From Alphaproteobacteria bacterium (GTDB taxonomy: Bacteria; Pseudomonadota; Alphaproteobacteria; Micropepsales; Micropepsaceae): a stretch of 34,719 bases of DNA. Below are positions 23,025 through 30,562 of this stretch, in pieces; positions within the stretch are counted from its first letter, which is position 1; each line of letters opens with the position of its first letter. The DNA lies in NCBI GenBank assembly GCA_025361185.1, contig JANYAR010000152.1, positions 1 through 34,719 of the forward strand, written 5' to 3'. Both the position numbers and the translations under genes were made by a program. The notes beneath the pieces are model-generated. The model was not told where the DNA came from. It ran no database searches and saw only the letters and a program-made list of their open reading frames with translations.

Positions 23025-23807
23025 TCAGCTCAGCGCCTGCGTATGGCCATCCACAACGAGTTCCTGTCCGGTGACATTGCCGGCCAGGTCGCTGGCGGCA
23101 AACAGCACCATGTTGGCGATGTCGCGGGTTGTGACCATGCGCCCAAGCGCCGCCTGTGTGGTGTAGGCCCGCGTTACCTCTTCCACCGGCTTGCCCAGCG
23201 CTTTTGCCTTGGCGGCAATGACAGCCTGAATGCGCGGACCATCCACCGCACCCGGCAGGATGGCATTGACCCGAATGCCGTCGCGACCGAGCTCAATCGC
23301 GAGAGTCTTGGTAAGACCCACGACACCCCACTTGGAAGCAGAATAGGGAGCGCGTCCCGGCATGCCGAGATGACCCGCGGCTGATGCCAGGTTGATGATC
23401 GATGGGTCGCGGCCCTTGCGCAGACGCGGCACGGCCTGCCGGACACACAGAAACTGACCTGTAAGGTTGACAGCCAGGGTGCGCTCCCAATCGGCCAGCG
23501 ACAGGGTTTCGACGCCTCCCGTGGGCCCTGCGATGCCGGCATTGTTGACCAACACGTCCAGGCCGCCGAGTTTATGATCCACCAATTTGAACATTGCCGC
23601 GACATCCTCCTCACTGGAGACGTCGGCGATGCAGCTGTGCACGTCAGGCAAGCTCTTGGCGAGGCGCTCGAGGCTTTCGGGTTGAATGTCACAGACTAGT
23701 ACCTTCGAGCCTGCGGCCACGAAAGCACGTGCGATTTCCAGACCGATTCCATCGCCGCCGGCCGTCACCAAGATGCGTTTGCCGGCCAGGGAGGTTTGAT
23801 TCCACAT
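23025..23807 (-). CDS. SDR-family dehydrogenase/reductase
   Basis: A 260-aa classical short-chain dehydrogenase. The cofactor motif TAGGDGIG (15-22) replaces the common TGxxxGIG. D62 in CIAD, NNAG (88-91), catalytic Ser142 and YxxxK (Y155, K159 in YSASKWG) are all present. C-terminal ASDLAGNVTGQELVVDGH is typical. CDIQ after the second strand suggests NAD rather than NADP. The start at 23807 gives MWNQTSLAGKRILVT; the ATG at 23837 would add 10 residues that overlap a palindromic operator-like site. The substrate is unknown. Confidence 0.9.
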   Translation of the reverse strand: MWNQTSLAGKRILVTAGGDGIGLEIARAFVAAGSKVLVCDIQPESLERLAKSLPDVHSCIADVSSEEDVAAMFKLVDHKLGGLDVLVNNAGIAGPTGGVETLSLADWERTLAVNLTGQFLCVRQAVPRLRKGRDPSIINLASAAGHLGMPGRAPYSASKWGVVGLTKTLAIELGRDGIRVNAILPGAVDGPRIQAVIAAKAKALGKPVEEVTRAYTTQAALGRMVTTRDIANMVLFAASDLAGNVTGQELVVDGHTQALS

Positions 23808-23839
23808 TTGGGAGGCTCCAGATGCATCGCACTGCAATG

Positions 23840-23863
23840 TGTGATCTTAGACCTATGATCACA
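23840..23863. promoter_or_regulatory. Perfect inverted repeat TGTGATC-N10-GATCACA upstream of the SDR gene
   Basis: Two perfect 7-bp arms with a 10-bp spacer lie 32 bp upstream of the SDR start. The size and place fit an operator for a dimeric regulator. The spacing does not fit CRP (TGTGA-N6-TCACA). The regulator is unknown. Confidence 0.4.
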
Positions 23864-23977
23864 GATAGGAATGTCCGGCATGCCTGAGGAGCCCAGAGGG
23901 GCGAAAATGGGTACCAAGTCCGGGGCCAGGCAACCGGGATAACCGGCGCCGAGGGGGCCCGCGGGGTACCGTCCCGG

Positions 23978-24057
23978 CCGCTCGCCAAGCTCGCGGCGTT
24001 CGCTCGTCTCGCAGGTCCCCCGGACCTGCTCTTGCGCTGGCGCGCACCCTCGCTCAC
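23978..24057 (-). repeat. Dispersed palindromic repeat, copy D
   Basis: On the minus strand this copy reads GTGAGCGAGGGTGCGCGCC, then the core GCAGGTCC-GGG-GGACCTGC (24011-24029), then GAGACGAGCGAACGCC and GCGAGCTTGGCGAGCGG. It is the closest relative of copy C (25647-25722). The two lie in inverted orientation around the 494-aa gene. The rest of the 349-bp gap between the SDR and 494-aa genes holds the operator-like palindrome above and GC-rich DNA with no gene that I can support. Confidence 0.75.
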
Positions 24058-24155
24058 GAGGCAAAAGAGGCGTATAAACAGGCCTGCGGCAAAGCGATGG
24101 AAATGGTCGGAACGCAGGCCATTTCCTGATAAGATCGCGAAACGGGAGAGGGCTC

Positions 24156-25640
24156 ATGGTCTTGAAAAAGCGTCTTCTGGTTTCCGCCATGGCGGTCAGC
24201 ATGGCCGGCGGCACGGCGATACCCGCCGCAGCGGCTCCCTGGACCCGTGGCTTTGTGGTGGGCAGCTACGAATATGCCTTCCGCTATGGCGGGCGGGCCG
24301 ATTACAGCCGCGGCGCAGAGATCGAGCCGGGGGTGGACTGCCCGCATGGCAGTACTATTCATCTCGCCAATCCTGACCAGACCAAGACTGCGGTAGCGCG
24401 CCAGAAATGGCGCTCGCAGCAGGAGATCGACTGGATCACCGCGCCCCCGGGGGTGGACCAGACCAAAACCCCCGGACTCACCCGTCGCCATATCTGGGCT
24501 CGGGCCATGTCCTATCGCGGCTACAAGCGCGGCATCGAGACCTATGTGAATCCCTGGGCGACCGACGATCCCGGCCAGCCGGAAGTGACCAGCCGCATCG
24601 GCGACGGCTTCAACCTGGACGGCAAGATCAAGGCCACTGACTTTGTCAGCCCCGACGGCGAGAAGGGGATCGACAACAATCTCTACCGCGCCTGGGGCTG
24701 TGACGCGCCCTGGCGGGGCGGTGGCAATGCGACGTTGGACCTGCGCGCCAACGACAAGATGCAGGAGGGCCTCTACACCATGGTGATCCGGGTTTCCGGC
24801 AACCAGGACCCAAGAAACGACAGCGATGCCACGGTCGAGATCGGCTATTCGCCGGACAATATCGTCAAGGACGCGCGCGGCGGCATCTCCACCGACTATT
24901 CCTACCGCATTCTGCAGCCGGCCCAGTACACCAAGCTGAAAGCCAAGATAAAGAACGGCGTGGTGGAAACCGAGCAGGTCGAGCATATGCACACTCCGCG
25001 CATTGCCTGGTTCTATGACCAGACCGGCGACACCAACTTCGCCAAGGGCAAGATCCGCCTGAATATGAGTTCCGATGGCATGACCGCCACGGGCCTTCTG
25101 GGCGGCTACCGCAACTGGCACGACCTGTATGCCGAGGACACCTTTGCCCAGGACGGCGGTCAGCAGGGCACTCGCGAGCATGAAGATGCTGCCGCGCTGT
25201 ATTATGCCCTGCGCCGCAATGCCGACGGCATCCTGAACCCCAAGACCGGCAAGTATGACGGCATCTCGTCCGTTTACCGCATTAAGATGTCTGCGGCCTT
25301 TGTGGTGGATCCCGACAAGCCGATGGATATTCCCAAGCTGGCCGCGGAAGAACAACACAAGGCCGCCTTCGAGGGCATCAAGCAGGCCGTGATCAAGGGC
25401 GCTGACACTTTAATCCCGCAGCCGGTGCCGCCTGGTACCACGGAAGCATCCTTCCCGGCGTTGGAGCATGAAATGGATGGCCTTCCCAGCAAGGAGTATT
25501 TCCTCAAGACGCTGGACCGGCCGCATTACGCCGGTGAGCGCACCGCGCCGCCAACTCCGCAACAACGGCCGCAACAGCCGCCAAAGCCCAAGCAGCAGGT
25601 GCGCAATGAAGCGCCCGTGATCACGGCGCAGGGTGAGTGA
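24156..25640 (+). CDS. Exported 494-aa protein of unknown function
   Basis: The signal peptide is MVLKKRLLVSAMAVSMAGG followed by TAIPAAAA. The mature protein of about 465 residues has no motif I recognise. It is rich in Asp, Asn, Gly, Tyr and Trp and looks like an exported globular or carbohydrate/peptide-handling protein: YEYAFRYGGRADYSRGAEIE, a DCPHGSTIHLANP segment with one Cys, RAWGCDAPWRGGGNATLDLR with another. The last 40 residues are Pro/Gln/Lys-rich (PQQRPQQPPKPKQQ) and probably disordered. GGGAGAGGGCTC precedes the ATG. Inverted copies of the palindromic repeat flank the gene. It heads the run of exported PLP, DAAO, MBL and RidA genes, hence a shared pathway is possible. Confidence 0.8.
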   Translation: MVLKKRLLVSAMAVSMAGGTAIPAAAAPWTRGFVVGSYEYAFRYGGRADYSRGAEIEPGVDCPHGSTIHLANPDQTKTAVARQKWRSQQEIDWITAPPGVDQTKTPGLTRRHIWARAMSYRGYKRGIETYVNPWATDDPGQPEVTSRIGDGFNLDGKIKATDFVSPDGEKGIDNNLYRAWGCDAPWRGGGNATLDLRANDKMQEGLYTMVIRVSGNQDPRNDSDATVEIGYSPDNIVKDARGGISTDYSYRILQPAQYTKLKAKIKNGVVETEQVEHMHTPRIAWFYDQTGDTNFAKGKIRLNMSSDGMTATGLLGGYRNWHDLYAEDTFAQDGGQQGTREHEDAAALYYALRRNADGILNPKTGKYDGISSVYRIKMSAAFVVDPDKPMDIPKLAAEEQHKAAFEGIKQAVIKGADTLIPQPVPPGTTEASFPALEHEMDGLPSKEYFLKTLDRPHYAGERTAPPTPQQRPQQPPKPKQQVRNEAPVITAQGE

Positions 25641-25646
25641 GGATGA

Positions 25647-25722
25647 GTGAGGGTGCGCGCAGCGCACGAGCAGGTCCAGTGGACCTGCGAGACGAGCGAA
25701 CGCCGTGAGCCTAAGCGAGCGG
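25647..25722 (+). repeat. Dispersed palindromic repeat, copy C
   Basis: Starts 6 bp after the stop of the 494-aa gene. GTGAGGGTGCGCGCAGCGC precedes the core GCAGGTCC-AGT-GGACCTGC (25670-25688), and GAGACGAGCGAACGCC then GTGAGCCTAAGCGAGCGG follow. It ends 24 bp before the start of the PLP-enzyme gene, so any hairpin would lie in the transcript between the two genes. Confidence 0.75.
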
Positions 25723-25746
25723 CCGGAGGCAAAAAGGGGGACCATC

Positions 25747-26946
25747 ATGACAACACGGCGTAGGACTTTCCTGGAAGGGGCCGTGGGACTGCCCACCGCC
25801 TTAACGGCTCTGGTCAGCGGCGCCTCCCCGGCGGCGGCAGCGCGGCCGAAACGGGATCTGTTGGGCGAACTCAACGTCCGGCCCTTCATTAATGCCGCCG
25901 GCACCTACACCACCCACAGCGGTTCGCTGATGCGCCCGGAAGTGATGGAGGCGATCAACTACGCATCCCAGTATTTTGTCGAGGTGGACGAATTGCACGA
26001 CGCGGTCGGCAAGCGCATCGCCTCCCTGGTCGGTTCCGAGGCCGCCATGGTGACCGCCGGCGCGGCGTCCGCCCTGACCTTGGGCACGGCAGGGATACTG
26101 ACCGGCGTGGACCGCCAGAAGATAAACCAGATTCCCGACCTCACGGGCATGAAGAATGAAGTGATCGTCCAGAAATCCCATCGTTTCCCGTATGACCACG
26201 CCATCCGCAACACCGGCGTCAAGATGGTCGAGGTCACCTCCCGCGCCGACCTGGAACGCGCCGTCAACGAGAAAACCGCCGCCTTGTTTTTCCTCAATTA
26301 CGCCAACGGCAAGGGCGAGATAAAGGACGCGGAGTTCGTCGAGATCGGCAAAAAGGTCAAGATTCCCACCTTTAACGACTGCGCCGCCGACGTGCATCCG
26401 GTGGAGAATGTTTCCAAATGGATCAAGATGGGATTCGACCTGGTGTGTTTCTCGGGCGGCAAGGGGCTGATGGCGCCGCAATCCTCGGGCCTGCTGCTGG
26501 GACGCCAAGACCTGATCGCAGGCGCCCGGGCCAACAACAGTCCGACGTCGGCCACCATCGGACGCGGCATGAAGGTCAACAAGGAGGAGATGCTGGGTAT
26601 CCTGGTCGCCCTGGAATCCTTCCTGGAGCGCGATCACGACAAGGAGTGGGCGGAATGGGAACGCCGCGCCAAGCTGATTATCGCCAGCGTCACGGCGGTG
26701 CCGGGGGTGAAGGCCGAGATGTACCTGCCGGAGGTGTTCAACCGCTGGCCCCATATCCGCGTGACTTGGGACGAGACGGCGACCGGCATCAAACGGGCCG
26801 ATGTCATCCACAAGATGCGGGCAGGGGAGCCCTCCATCCTGGTGTGGTCGGCGGACGATGCGCTGGACTTGGGCGTCATCACCCTCAAGCCGGGCGAGGA
26901 CAGGATCGTTGCGCGCCGCCTGACGCAGGAACTGCGGGCGGGCTAG
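25747..26946 (+). CDS. Tat-exported SelA-fold PLP-dependent enzyme
   Basis: A 399-aa fold-type I PLP enzyme of the SelA / D-glucosaminate-6-phosphate ammonia-lyase (DgaE) group. The PLP lysine is K239 in CFSGGKGLMAPQSSGLLLGR, the exact family signature; D211 or D215 in FNDCAADVHP would bind the pyridine nitrogen, and RPFINAAGTYTTHSGSLM near the N-terminus is also typical. The first 33 residues are a twin-arginine signal (TRRRTFLEGAVG, then a hydrophobic Ala-rich stretch), so the enzyme is predicted to fold with PLP and go out by Tat. Likely chemistry is elimination, ammonia loss or racemisation of an amino acid; the substrate is unknown. AAGGGGG lies before the ATG. Confidence 0.85.
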   Translation: MTTRRRTFLEGAVGLPTALTALVSGASPAAAARPKRDLLGELNVRPFINAAGTYTTHSGSLMRPEVMEAINYASQYFVEVDELHDAVGKRIASLVGSEAAMVTAGAASALTLGTAGILTGVDRQKINQIPDLTGMKNEVIVQKSHRFPYDHAIRNTGVKMVEVTSRADLERAVNEKTAALFFLNYANGKGEIKDAEFVEIGKKVKIPTFNDCAADVHPVENVSKWIKMGFDLVCFSGGKGLMAPQSSGLLLGRQDLIAGARANNSPTSATIGRGMKVNKEEMLGILVALESFLERDHDKEWAEWERRAKLIIASVTAVPGVKAEMYLPEVFNRWPHIRVTWDETATGIKRADVIHKMRAGEPSILVWSADDALDLGVITLKPGEDRIVARRLTQELRAG

Positions 26947-27079
26947 CGGCGTGACGCCCGAGGCCACGCCGCCAGCGCAGCGCCCGTCATCGGCACCATC
27001 GGGGCCGCTGAACACCGAACTGGACGAGCACAAGCCAACTGTGCACTGTCTGGCACCGTTCTGAAGCGGGGTGTGAGCC

Positions 27080-28252
27080 ATGGATCGCCGGAATCTTTTA
27101 AAGAGTTCGTTCGCCGGACTGGTGGGATTGGGCACGAGGACCGCGGCGGCGCAAAGTGCTCGCGTCCCGCTGATGGACCGACCGCCTGCGCTGATGCCGA
27201 TCCGCGCTCATACCGACCGCATCTATGACATCAAATGTTGCCTGCGCCCCTTCCGCAGCAAGGGGTTCAATCTGGGTGTCGAGCAAGTCGGCGACGCCAC
27301 AGTGATCCACAATTACGGCCATCACGGCAGCGGCTGGTGCCTGTCCTGGGGCTCGGCCGACATGCAGGTGCAGAAGGCCATGTCGCGTGCGCCTAAGAAG
27401 ATCGCGGTGATCGGCAGCGGCATCATCGGCCTAACCTCGGCCCTGGTGGCTCAGCGGGCAGGGCTGGATGTCACCATCTATACCCGCGAGCTGTTGCCGC
27501 GCACGCGGTCCTATCGCGCCAATGGCGTGTGGGGGCCGGGAACGGTGGCGCTGGCTGGCGAAGCCCCCGCCAATCTGGGCGACACCTGGGAAAAAATGGT
27601 CCGCACCTCGTGGAAATATTTTCGCCCCTATATGGGCATGGCCGGCAATCCCATCGCCTGGGTCGACCACTACGTCTTGTCGGACACACCCTTCGCCCCG
27701 CCGCTGCCGCCCATGGCCAACGGCGAGGAGCGTCCAGTCTTCTACGACATGGGCAACCGCGCCGCTGACATCGACTCCAAACCGCAGGTGCTGACGCCGG
27801 ACGTCAATCCCTTCCCGGTGCCCTATGCCACCCGCGTCACCAAGATGTTCTGGAATTTCAGCGAGTATGGCCATCTGCTGGTCAGCGAATTCTTCGAGCG
27901 TGGCGGCAAGATCGTAATCCGCGATTTCCACAGCCCCAGTGAGCTGGCGCATCTGCCCGAAAAAGTAATCATCAACTGTCCCGGCTATGCCGCGCATGAC
28001 TGGTGGAAGGACAAGGCGATGATTCCGGTGCGGGGCCAGACCGAATGGATGATCCCGCAGCCGGAAGTCAATTACGGCCTGACCTATCGCAATGTGGAGT
28101 GCCGCTCCAAAAGCGACGGCGTCATGGTGATCGCCGTCGGCCCGGGCCAGTTCGCCAAAAGCTGGCGCAACAGCAACGAGACGCCCGACCGCGCGGAAGC
28201 CGAGGGCGCCGTGCGCGTGGTGGAAGAACTGTTTTCCCGCTTCCGCGCCTGA
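27080..28252 (+). CDS. Tat-exported, circularly permuted D-amino-acid oxidase-like flavoenzyme
   Basis: A 390-aa protein with a twin-arginine signal (RRNLLKSSFAGLVGL, then Ala-rich to about 25). Residues 48-101 carry what is normally the C-terminal end of DAAO: LRPFR (55-59; the Arg of the family FRPVR binds the substrate carboxylate) and VIHNYGHHGSGWCLSWGSA (75-93). Only after that comes the FAD Rossmann motif KKIAVIGSGIIGLTSAL (106-122), normally at the N-terminus. The protein ends in the region INCPGYAAHDW (298-308) and VRGQTEWMI (317-325) plus a beta strand, where a normal DAAO would go on to the FRPVR block. All main parts of the fold are present, in permuted order. The predicted reaction is oxidation of a D-amino acid or amine to an imine plus H2O2. 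Confidence 0.85.
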   Translation: MDRRNLLKSSFAGLVGLGTRTAAAQSARVPLMDRPPALMPIRAHTDRIYDIKCCLRPFRSKGFNLGVEQVGDATVIHNYGHHGSGWCLSWGSADMQVQKAMSRAPKKIAVIGSGIIGLTSALVAQRAGLDVTIYTRELLPRTRSYRANGVWGPGTVALAGEAPANLGDTWEKMVRTSWKYFRPYMGMAGNPIAWVDHYVLSDTPFAPPLPPMANGEERPVFYDMGNRAADIDSKPQVLTPDVNPFPVPYATRVTKMFWNFSEYGHLLVSEFFERGGKIVIRDFHSPSELAHLPEKVIINCPGYAAHDWWKDKAMIPVRGQTEWMIPQPEVNYGLTYRNVECRSKSDGVMVIAVGPGQFAKSWRNSNETPDRAEAEGAVRVVEELFSRFRA

Positions 28253-28325
28253 CCATAAAGGGCGGCATAATACGCCCGTCCCTGCAATCTTGTATCGTGT
28301 CCCCGCACTTCCTCAAGAGGCAACA

Positions 28326-29432
28326 ATGAAATCTCGCAAATTCGCTCTGGGATTCTGCGCAAGCCTTGCCTGGCTTCTGTGTGCCTGCCTGGCCGGCAGG
28401 GCGCAACAATCCTCGCTTTATCCGGTGGTTCAGGGCAAGAACTACAAATTCCAGAAGATTGCCGGCGGTATCTATTACGCCACGGCTGAATTCAACGGCA
28501 CTGCTTTTCCCTTCGGCAGCAATCCCTTCTTTGGCGCCAACCTTGTTGTGGTGGTCAACGACAATGACGTTCTGATTGTCGATACCGGCACCTCGCCGGC
28601 GGCGGCGCGTGCCTTCGTGGCGGATATAAAGCTTCTGACCGACAAGCCCGTCCGCACTGTCGTCAATACGCACTGGCACTATGATCATACCGACGGAAAT
28701 TCGATCTTCGGGCCGGAAGTCCAAATCATCGCGCACGAATATGTCCGGCAGGCGATCGAAAAATTCGACATCCTCCATAACGAACCCTTCCGCAGCTCGA
28801 CCCGCAATGCTCCTCAGGCGATGATCGACCGCTTCACAAAGCAGATCGCCGTGGAGAAGGACCCCGGCCGGAAAGCTGCCCTGGAAAAGAAGCTCGCGGA
28901 TACCGAGGCTGCAACAAAGGAATTTGTCCGCGATATTAAAGAGATCAAACCCACGCCGCCGAACGTGACCTATACCGACAAGCTGGTTCTTCACCGCGGC
29001 GGCCGCGAGATCGATCTTCTGTTTCTCGGCCGTGGCCACACCGGCGGCGACACCGTGGTCTTCCTGCCCAAGGAGCATATCGTCTGCACCGGCGATTTGA
29101 TGGAAAGCCGCATCGCCTTTATGGGCAGCGCTTATTTCGATGAATGGCTAAAGACCCTGGATGCGCTCAAACGATTGGATTTCACCGTTGACCTGCCAGG
29201 CCATGGCGCGCCCTTTACCAATAAGGGGCTTATAACCGCGTTCCAATCCTATCTGTCCGATGTCCTGGCCCAGGTGGCCAAGTTGCGCGCCCAAGGCATT
29301 TCCGCCGACGAGGCCGCCAGCCAAGTGGATTTGACCGCGCACGCCAAGGATTTTCCGGACATTGAGGGCGTGGGCGCGGAAGTTCGCGGCATTCGCCGGG
29401 TCTATGCCTGGATGGACGAGCGCCGGAAATAA
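28326..29432 (+). CDS. Exported metallo-beta-lactamase-fold hydrolase
   Basis: A 368-aa protein with signal peptide MKSRKFALGFCASLAWLLCA then CLAGRA. The zinc motif HWHYDH (H116, H118, D120, H121) is followed by GRGHTGGDTVVFLP and VCTGDL (metal ligands), and PGHGAPF near the C-terminus gives the last histidine. NTHWHYDHTDGN is typical of the quinoprotein-relay/B3-like group of periplasmic MBL hydrolases. The substrate is unknown: lactam, amide, ester or sulfate ester are all possible. AAGAGG precedes the ATG, 73 bp after the DAAO stop, so it is probably in the same transcription unit. Confidence 0.88.
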   Translation: MKSRKFALGFCASLAWLLCACLAGRAQQSSLYPVVQGKNYKFQKIAGGIYYATAEFNGTAFPFGSNPFFGANLVVVVNDNDVLIVDTGTSPAAARAFVADIKLLTDKPVRTVVNTHWHYDHTDGNSIFGPEVQIIAHEYVRQAIEKFDILHNEPFRSSTRNAPQAMIDRFTKQIAVEKDPGRKAALEKKLADTEAATKEFVRDIKEIKPTPPNVTYTDKLVLHRGGREIDLLFLGRGHTGGDTVVFLPKEHIVCTGDLMESRIAFMGSAYFDEWLKTLDALKRLDFTVDLPGHGAPFTNKGLITAFQSYLSDVLAQVAKLRAQGISADEAASQVDLTAHAKDFPDIEGVGAEVRGIRRVYAWMDERRK

Positions 29433-29445
29433 TCGCGGGCTGGGA

Positions 29446-29847
29446 TCACCTGATCTTGCGTCCGAATCCGGGGCGTCTCGCCGGGCCGCCGCCTTCATGT
29501 GCGGGGCGCGCAGCCGGGGCGTTAGGCGCGGCTTCCTGGGATCGCCACGCCTTATAGCGGGCAATCGCCGCATCGGCGTCGAACCCACTCTCGTCATCGC
29601 GCGTCGGCGCGTCCGGGCCCGATCCAGGCGAACGCGGTCGAGCGAAAATCCGGACGATCTTCACGATGAGCGGAATGCAGAAAAGCAGACCGACCGCTCC
29701 CAGGCCGAGCAGGGTCGGGCCCAGGCCCTCCGCCTCTGCTTCCTGCACCGATCCGCTGAGGTCGAGAAAGTAGTAAAGAAGACTGCCGCAATAAATGACG
29801 GGCACGAGCGCCCCGATCACGACGAATACGTTCTTCAAAGTTCGCAC
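29446..29847 (-). CDS. Two-helix membrane protein of unknown function
   Basis: A 133-aa protein from a GTG at 29847 with GGGGAGG 6 nt upstream; the longer frame from 29895 adds residues before the ribosome site. Two transmembrane helices are seen, about 5-29 (VFVVIGALVPVIYCGSLLYYF) and about 45-68 (LLGLGAVGLLFCIPLIVKIV), followed by a Pro/Ala/Arg-rich cytoplasmic tail with DADAAIARYKAWRSQ. No family is recognised. It is opposite in strand to the neighbouring MBL and RidA genes, and so interrupts that run. Confidence 0.65.
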   Translation of the reverse strand: MRTLKNVFVVIGALVPVIYCGSLLYYFLDLSGSVQEAEAEGLGPTLLGLGAVGLLFCIPLIVKIVRIFARPRSPGSGPDAPTRDDESGFDADAAIARYKAWRSQEAAPNAPAARPAHEGGGPARRPGFGRKIR

Positions 29848-30103
29848 GCCGAACCTCCCCTGCCATCGGGGTCCATGATAATGCCATATTGGCAAACAAA
29901 ATCTAAATGCGCGGTTTGCCTATGTAGAATTGGGGCCAGATTTGGGGTCAGAGTAAACACCAGCTTCTCCGGCAGGGCTTTGCAAATTACAGGGTGCGCG
30001 AGCGCGTTTGGCGGACTAAGCTCGGCGCGTTGATGATCGCGCCTTCGCGATGCATCCGCTGCAAACCGGATTAAACCATTTTTCCCAACTAGGAGAGACA
30101 CCG

Positions 30104-30562
30104 ATGACTGCTTCTTGGAAATTCGCTTGCCTGGGCGCGGCTTTGGCGCTTTGCGCCTCCGCCATGCCTGCCGCCGCGCAGCGCATTGTGCCGCCGGGCT
30201 ACACCACCTTTTATTTCAGCGGCACCACCGCCGACCCACTCAATCCCAACATCCCCGCGGGCAGCCCAGGCCGCATGGGCGACACCGTCCAGCAGGCCGA
30301 CAATATTCTCAACAAGCTGCAGGCTATGCTGGCCAAGCAGAGCCTGGGCTTCGGCGATGTCGTCGCCGCCCATGTCTTCCTGGTGGGCGATCCCGCCAAG
30401 GGCGGCGAGATCGATTTCGCCGGCTTGAACTCGGAATGGGCCAAGCGCTTCGGCACCACCGATCAGCCCAACCGGCCGTCGCGCTCGGCGATCAAGGTCG
30501 GCTTGCCGACTCCGGGCGCCCTGGTCGAAATCGAGTTGACCGCCGCGAAACAGGCGCCGTGA
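30104..30562 (+). CDS. Exported RidA-family (YjgF/YER057c) protein
   Basis: A 152-aa protein made of a Sec signal peptide (MTASWKFACLGAALALCASA, then MPAAAQ) and a RidA domain. The domain has the usual FYFSGTTADPLNP start, VQQADNILNKLQAML and the catalytic arginine in RPSRSAIKVG (R127, matching Arg105 of RidA), followed by PGALVEIELTA. RidA deaminates reactive imines made by PLP and flavin amine enzymes, usually in the cytoplasm. Here it is predicted to be periplasmic, downstream of an exported PLP enzyme and an exported DAAO. AGGAGA lies before the ATG. A structured repeat begins right at the stop. Confidence 0.88.
   Translation: MTASWKFACLGAALALCASAMPAAAQRIVPPGYTTFYFSGTTADPLNPNIPAGSPGRMGDTVQQADNILNKLQAMLAKQSLGFGDVVAAHVFLVGDPAKGGEIDFAGLNSEWAKRFGTTDQPNRPSRSAIKVGLPTPGALVEIELTAAKQAP

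Noticed and set aside
23840..23863. CRP site reading of the TGTGATC palindrome
   Set aside because: CRP sites need TGTGA-N6-TCACA; here the half-sites are 14 bp apart.
24054..25358. Long minus-strand open frame (434 aa)
   Set aside because: It is antisense to the exported 494-aa protein, which has a signal peptide and a good ribosome site. The antisense product has the His/Gly/Val-rich look of a GC-bias shadow frame.
26951..27063. Short GTG-started frame between the PLP and DAAO genes
   Set aside because: About 37 residues, Pro/Ser-rich, no ribosome site and no motif; most likely chance.
25801..27135. Long minus-strand open frame (444 aa)
   Set aside because: Antisense to the PLP enzyme, whose active-site motif is unmistakable. 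The antisense protein has no domain that I recognise.
29990..30048. Another copy of the dispersed repeat upstream of ridA
   Set aside because: GGGTGCGCGAGCGCG and AAGCTCGGCGCGTT resemble two blocks of the family, but the palindromic core is absent and the order is unclear.
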